From NCBI GenBank assembly GCA_017380975.1, contig JAFOCX010000247.1, positions 1 to 10,046 on the forward strand: a DNA stretch of 10,046 bases, in the 5' to 3' direction. Positions 7,446-10,046 of the stretch are shown one piece after another. The notes under the pieces were generated by a model. That model was given only the letters and a program-made list of their open reading frames with translations. It did not search any database and had not been told where the DNA came from. The translations under genes were made by a program, and so were the position numbers. Source of the stretch: Lachnospiraceae bacterium. Its GTDB lineage: Bacteria > Bacillota > Clostridia > Lachnospirales > Lachnospiraceae. Position 1 is the stretch's first letter. Each line of letters begins with the position of its first letter.

Positions 7446-7475
7446 TTCAGACTTAATATAACATTTACATATAAT
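7446..7475 (+). promoter_or_regulatory. Candidate second promoter (P2) for the second esterase and ATP-grasp genes
   Basis: A perfect TATAAT lies at 7470-7475 with a weak TTCAGA (four of six consensus bases) 18 nt upstream at 7446-7451. Transcription from about 7482 would give a leader of roughly 60 nt. It may work alone or with P1. Confidence 0.45.
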
Positions 7476-7543
7476 TTTTAAACAATCAGTAAAGAGAAAA
7501 GTCAAAAGAAAAACAATAAGCTCAAAAACAGGAGAAACAAACC

Positions 7544-8302
7544 ATGGAAATGCAGTATTTCAAAATGTACAGCCCGGCATTAAACCGTGATATGGAATGC
7601 AAGGTGTACGGACACGCCGGTAGACCGGTACTTTTCATCCCGTGTCAGGATGGACGCTTCTTCGACTTCGAAGGATATAAGATGGCTGAGGTATGGTCCC
7701 CGTGGATCGAGTCCGGCCAGGTTATGGTAATCGCGATCGATACAATTGACAAAGAAACCTGGTCTGATAAAAACGGTAACGCAGATTATCGTATCAACCT
7801 TCACGAAGCTTGGATGCGCTACATCACAACTGAGGTTGTTCCGTTTATCCAGCATATTGCAATGGAAAGAAACGGCTGGAACGAGGCTCCGGGCATCATG
7901 ACATTCGGCTGCAGCCTGGGTGCTACTCACGCGGTAAACCTTTTCTACCGCTTCCCGCAGCACTTCGACAGCATGATGGCATTAAGCGGAATCTTCTCTG
8001 CTGAGTACGGATTCGGTTCTTACATGAACGGACAGATTTATGAGAACTCTCCGATCCACTACTTAGATCAGATGCCGTACCATCATCCGTATGTTCAGAT
8101 GTACAACAGAGGCAGATCTGTTATCTGCTGTGGACAGGGTGCATGGGAGCAGCCGGAGACAACACGCAAACTGGATGAGATCTTCAAGAGAAACGGCATT
8201 AACACATGGGTTGACTTCTGGGGTCACGATGTAAACCATGACTGGCCGTGGTGGTACAAACAGGTTGTTCACTATTTACCGTGGCTTCTCTATCAGAGAT
8301 AA
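7544..8302 (+). CDS. Second alpha/beta-hydrolase esterase, PF00756-like
   Basis: This 252-residue cytosolic protein has the esterase fold but is only remotely similar to the first esterase. The start is supported by AGGAG ending at 7534, 9 nt before the ATG. RPVLFIPCQDGRFFDFEGYK (27-46) is the first core strand and loop. The nucleophile elbow is GCSLG with Ser124 in IMTFGCSLGATHAVNLF. The C-terminus has WGHDVNHDWPWW, where His232 is the likely catalytic histidine and His228 an alternative. The acid may be Glu202 in GAWEQPET but is not certain. The C-terminal 30 residues are very rich in Trp and Tyr, which may shape an aromatic or sugar-binding pocket. Codon choice is strongly biased to C-ending AAC, TTC and TAC, suggesting high expression. 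Only 64 nt lie before the ATP-grasp gene with no terminator, so the two are surely co-transcribed. The substrate is unknown. Confidence 0.88.
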   Translation: MEMQYFKMYSPALNRDMECKVYGHAGRPVLFIPCQDGRFFDFEGYKMAEVWSPWIESGQVMVIAIDTIDKETWSDKNGNADYRINLHEAWMRYITTEVVPFIQHIAMERNGWNEAPGIMTFGCSLGATHAVNLFYRFPQHFDSMMALSGIFSAEYGFGSYMNGQIYENSPIHYLDQMPYHHPYVQMYNRGRSVICCGQGAWEQPETTRKLDEIFKRNGINTWVDFWGHDVNHDWPWWYKQVVHYLPWLLYQR

Positions 8303-8366
8303 GATTGGGGCAGTTGTTCAGGCTGCCGGTTAAATAAAACGAGTATTATAAAAAGGGGAAAACACT

Positions 8367-9560
8367 ATGAAGAATTTTATTTTTATCTCACCGAACTTCC
8401 CGACTAACTACTGGATGTTCTGTCGTGAATTAAAGAACAACGGTCTCAACGTTCTTGGTATTGGTGATCAGCCGTATGACGAGCTGAACCCGAACTTAAG
8501 AGACAGCCTTAACGAGTATTACAAAGTAAGCAACCTTGAGAACAGCGACGAAGTATTCCGCGCTGTAGCATTCTTCACATTCAAATACGGTAAGATCGAT
8601 TGGTTAGAGTCCAACAACGAGTACTGGTTAGAGCGTGACGCTTGGCTCCGTACAGAGTTCAACATCACAAGCGGTTTCCACACAGAGGATATCCCGCGTA
8701 TCAAATTCAAATCCAAGATGAAAGAGTTCTACCACAAGGCAGGTCTTGCAACAGCTCGTTACCACCTTGTTGACAACTATGAGAACTGCCTCGAGTTCAT
8801 CAAAGAAGTTGGTTACCCGGTAGTAACAAAACCGGACAATGGTGTTGGTGCTTCCCACACATTCAAGCTGAAAAACGATGAGGATCTTCAGAGATTCTTC
8901 GCTGAGAAATGGGACGACACTCTCTACATCATGGAAGAGTTCGTAAACGCAGAAGTTAACTCTTACGATGCGATCATCGACTCCAACGGCGATCCGATCT
9001 TCGAGACAGGTAACGTAACTCCGTTCTCCATCATGGATATCGTTAACGAAGCAGGAAACTCCATCTACTACATCGTAAAAGAGCTTCCGGAAGACATGCG
9101 CAAAGCAGGTCGTGACACAGTAAAAGCATTCGGCGTTAAGAACCGTTTCGTTCACTTCGAGTTCTTCCGTCTTCTTGAGGACCACGAGGGTCTTGGCAAG
9201 AAGGGCGAAGTTATGGCTCTTGAAGTTAACATGCGTCCGTGCGGAGGTTTCACACCGGATATGATCAACTTCGCACACAGCACAGACGTTTACAAGATCT
9301 GGGCTGACATGATCGCTTTCGATCAGTCCACAATGCCGGTTGGCGAGCACCAGTACTGTGCATTCGCAGGTCTCCGCGATGGCAAGAACTTCGTTATGAA
9401 CCATGATGACATCATGAACAAATACGGCCACTGCATGAAGATGGTTGAGCGTATTCCGGATGTTCTCTCCGGCGCTATGGGCAACCAGATGTATGTTGCT
9501 ACATTCGCAACACGCGAGGAGATGGATCAGTTCTACGCTGATGTAACTGCTTGCTACTAA
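8367..9560 (+). CDS. ATP-grasp domain ligase, likely amide/peptide-bond forming
   Basis: This 397-residue cytosolic protein has an N-terminal pre-ATP-grasp region (MKNFIFISPNFPTNYWMFCR) and a central ATP-grasp fold. YPVVTKPDNGVGAS at 150-163 holds the nucleotide-binding Lys155 and glycine-rich loop. IMEEFV at 188-193 is the adenine-contact strand. Metal ligands are probably Glu265 in VHFEFF, then Glu286 and Asn288 in ALEVNMRPCGG. The family couples ATP hydrolysis to ligation of a carboxylate to an amine or thiol through an acyl-phosphate. Databases often label such short proteins as carbamoyl-phosphate synthase large-chain-like, but nothing here suggests carbamoyl phosphate synthesis. It has a ribosome site AAGGGG at 8353-8358, strong C-ending codon bias after the first few codons, and a terminator directly behind it. 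Fold and cofactor use are firm; the substrates are unknown. Confidence 0.92.
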   Translation: MKNFIFISPNFPTNYWMFCRELKNNGLNVLGIGDQPYDELNPNLRDSLNEYYKVSNLENSDEVFRAVAFFTFKYGKIDWLESNNEYWLERDAWLRTEFNITSGFHTEDIPRIKFKSKMKEFYHKAGLATARYHLVDNYENCLEFIKEVGYPVVTKPDNGVGASHTFKLKNDEDLQRFFAEKWDDTLYIMEEFVNAEVNSYDAIIDSNGDPIFETGNVTPFSIMDIVNEAGNSIYYIVKELPEDMRKAGRDTVKAFGVKNRFVHFEFFRLLEDHEGLGKKGEVMALEVNMRPCGGFTPDMINFAHSTDVYKIWADMIAFDQSTMPVGEHQYCAFAGLRDGKNFVMNHDDIMNKYGHCMKMVERIPDVLSGAMGNQMYVATFATREEMDQFYADVTACY

Positions 9561-9576
9561 TTTCAAAAAACATTTC

Positions 9577-9605
9577 AAGGAACGCTTTCGAGCGTTCCTT
9601 TTTTT
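9577..9605 (+). terminator. Rho-independent terminator after the ATP-grasp gene
   Basis: A 10-bp perfect stem (9577-9586 with 9591-9600) closes a TTCG tetraloop and runs into seven T at 9599-9605. It starts 16 nt after the stop codon and ends the plus-strand cassette. Confidence 0.95.
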
Positions 9606-9615
9606 GCATATAAAT

Positions 9616-9643
9616 ACCCCGGAGAAATGAAATCCTCCGGGGT
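9616..9643 (-). terminator. Probable terminator of the converging transketolase gene
   Basis: ACCCCGGAG at 9616-9624 pairs perfectly with 9635-9643 around a 10-nt loop. On the minus strand it begins 19 nt after the transketolase stop and is followed by ATTTATATG, a poor but U-containing tail. It could also act as a second plus-strand stop, since TTCTTTACTTTCTG follows on that side. Confidence 0.7.
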
Positions 9644-9662
9644 TCTTTACTTTCTGTTTGAT

Positions 9663-10046
9663 TTATTTGCAGAACTCTTTTACTTCAGCGTAAATGCTCT
9701 CTGCGTCTAAGCCGTATTTCTTGATCAGCTGTGCAGCTGTACCGGACTCGCCGAATACGTCTTTGATACCAATACGTTTTACCGGGATCGGATTTGCCTC
9801 TGCAAGGCACTCACATACAGCACCGCCGAGACCGCCGATGATAGAATGCTCTTCAACAGTTACGATCTTGCCTGTTGCTTTTGCGGACTCGATCACAAGC
9901 TCTGTATCTAACGGTTTGATTGTGTGCATGTTGATCACTTTTGCGGAGATTCCGTCAGCAGCAAGCATTTCAGCTGCAGCTAAGGACTCAGCAACACAGA
10001 GACCGTTTGCGATGATAGTAACGTCTGTACCCTCTTTTAATACAAC
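9663..10046 (-). CDS. Transketolase, C-terminal subunit, N-terminal part outside window
   Basis: The frame is open from the right edge to the TAA at 9663 and gives the last 127 residues. It starts VVLKEGTDVTIIANG and includes HTIKPLD, VTVEEHSIIGGLGGAVCE, IGIKDVFGESGTAAQLIKKYGLD and ends EVKEFCK. These are hallmarks of the transketolase C-terminal domain, especially of the two-subunit transketolases common in Clostridia, where a separate upstream gene carries the thiamine-diphosphate binding half. The enzyme moves two-carbon units in the non-oxidative pentose phosphate pathway in the cytosol. Whether the gene is split cannot be seen because its start is off the window. It converges on the ATP-grasp gene and is probably unrelated to it in function. 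Confidence 0.92.
   Translation of the reverse strand, partial: VVLKEGTDVTIIANGLCVAESLAAAEMLAADGISAKVINMHTIKPLDTELVIESAKATGKIVTVEEHSIIGGLGGAVCECLAEANPIPVKRIGIKDVFGESGTAAQLIKKYGLDAESIYAEVKEFCK

Noticed and set aside
7412..7456. A 14-residue leader peptide (ATG to TAA) upstream of the second esterase
   Set aside because: No ribosome binding site precedes the ATG and no run of regulatory codons is present.
8309..8327. GGCAG/CTGCC stem between the second esterase and the ATP-grasp gene
   Set aside because: Only five base pairs with a 9-nt loop and no T-tract; too weak to call a terminator or a regulator.
8628..9578. A 316-codon open frame antisense to the ATP-grasp gene
   Set aside because: The opposite strand encodes a full ATP-grasp protein with catalytic motifs, a ribosome site and a terminator. 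The antisense frame has no recognisable domain and is explained by biased codon use.

Overview
The window looks like chromosomal DNA of an anaerobic low-to-mid-GC Firmicute, most likely in class Clostridia and plausibly Lachnospiraceae. This rests on purine-rich AGGAGG-type ribosome binding sites before nearly every gene, TAA as the stop codon of all eight genes whose stop lies in the window, a lipoprotein with an Ala/Thr/Glu linker, and what appears to be a two-subunit (split) transketolase. The species was not identified. There are no mobile elements, CRISPR arrays, or tRNA/rRNA genes.

Positions 1-6247 (minus strand) hold a complete peptide/glutathione-type ABC importer operon. From promoter to 3' end the order is: substrate-binding lipoprotein (GsiB-like), two permeases (GsiC- and GsiD-like), two separate ATPases (OppD- and OppF-like), then a cutC gene that runs off the left edge. 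A strong sigma-A promoter (TTGTCT-N17-TATAAT) lies upstream of the lipoprotein gene. A perfect 12-bp hairpin with a GAAA tetraloop separates the lipoprotein gene from the permease genes. The remaining genes are 14-28 nt apart and probably form one transcript.

Positions 6248-6524 form a divergent control region. It has one promoter for each direction and, between them, a perfect 13-bp inverted repeat that overlaps a second palindrome. This is a good candidate for a shared operator or activator site.

Positions 6525-9560 (plus strand) hold three enzymes: two cytosolic alpha/beta-hydrolase esterases of the PF00756 type, only remotely alike, and an ATP-grasp ligase. A textbook terminator (TTCG loop, 7 T) follows. 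The second esterase has a 248-nt upstream region with two promoter candidates and a hairpin. The set suggests a small unstudied pathway that makes or breaks an ester or amide conjugate, and the divergent importer may supply its substrate. That link is inference from position only.

Positions 9663-10046 (minus strand) carry the C-terminal end of a transketolase C-terminal subunit, converging on the ATP-grasp gene. The most interesting points are the esterase-esterase-ATP-grasp cassette, the divergent operator, and the cutC gene joined to a glutathione/peptide-type importer.
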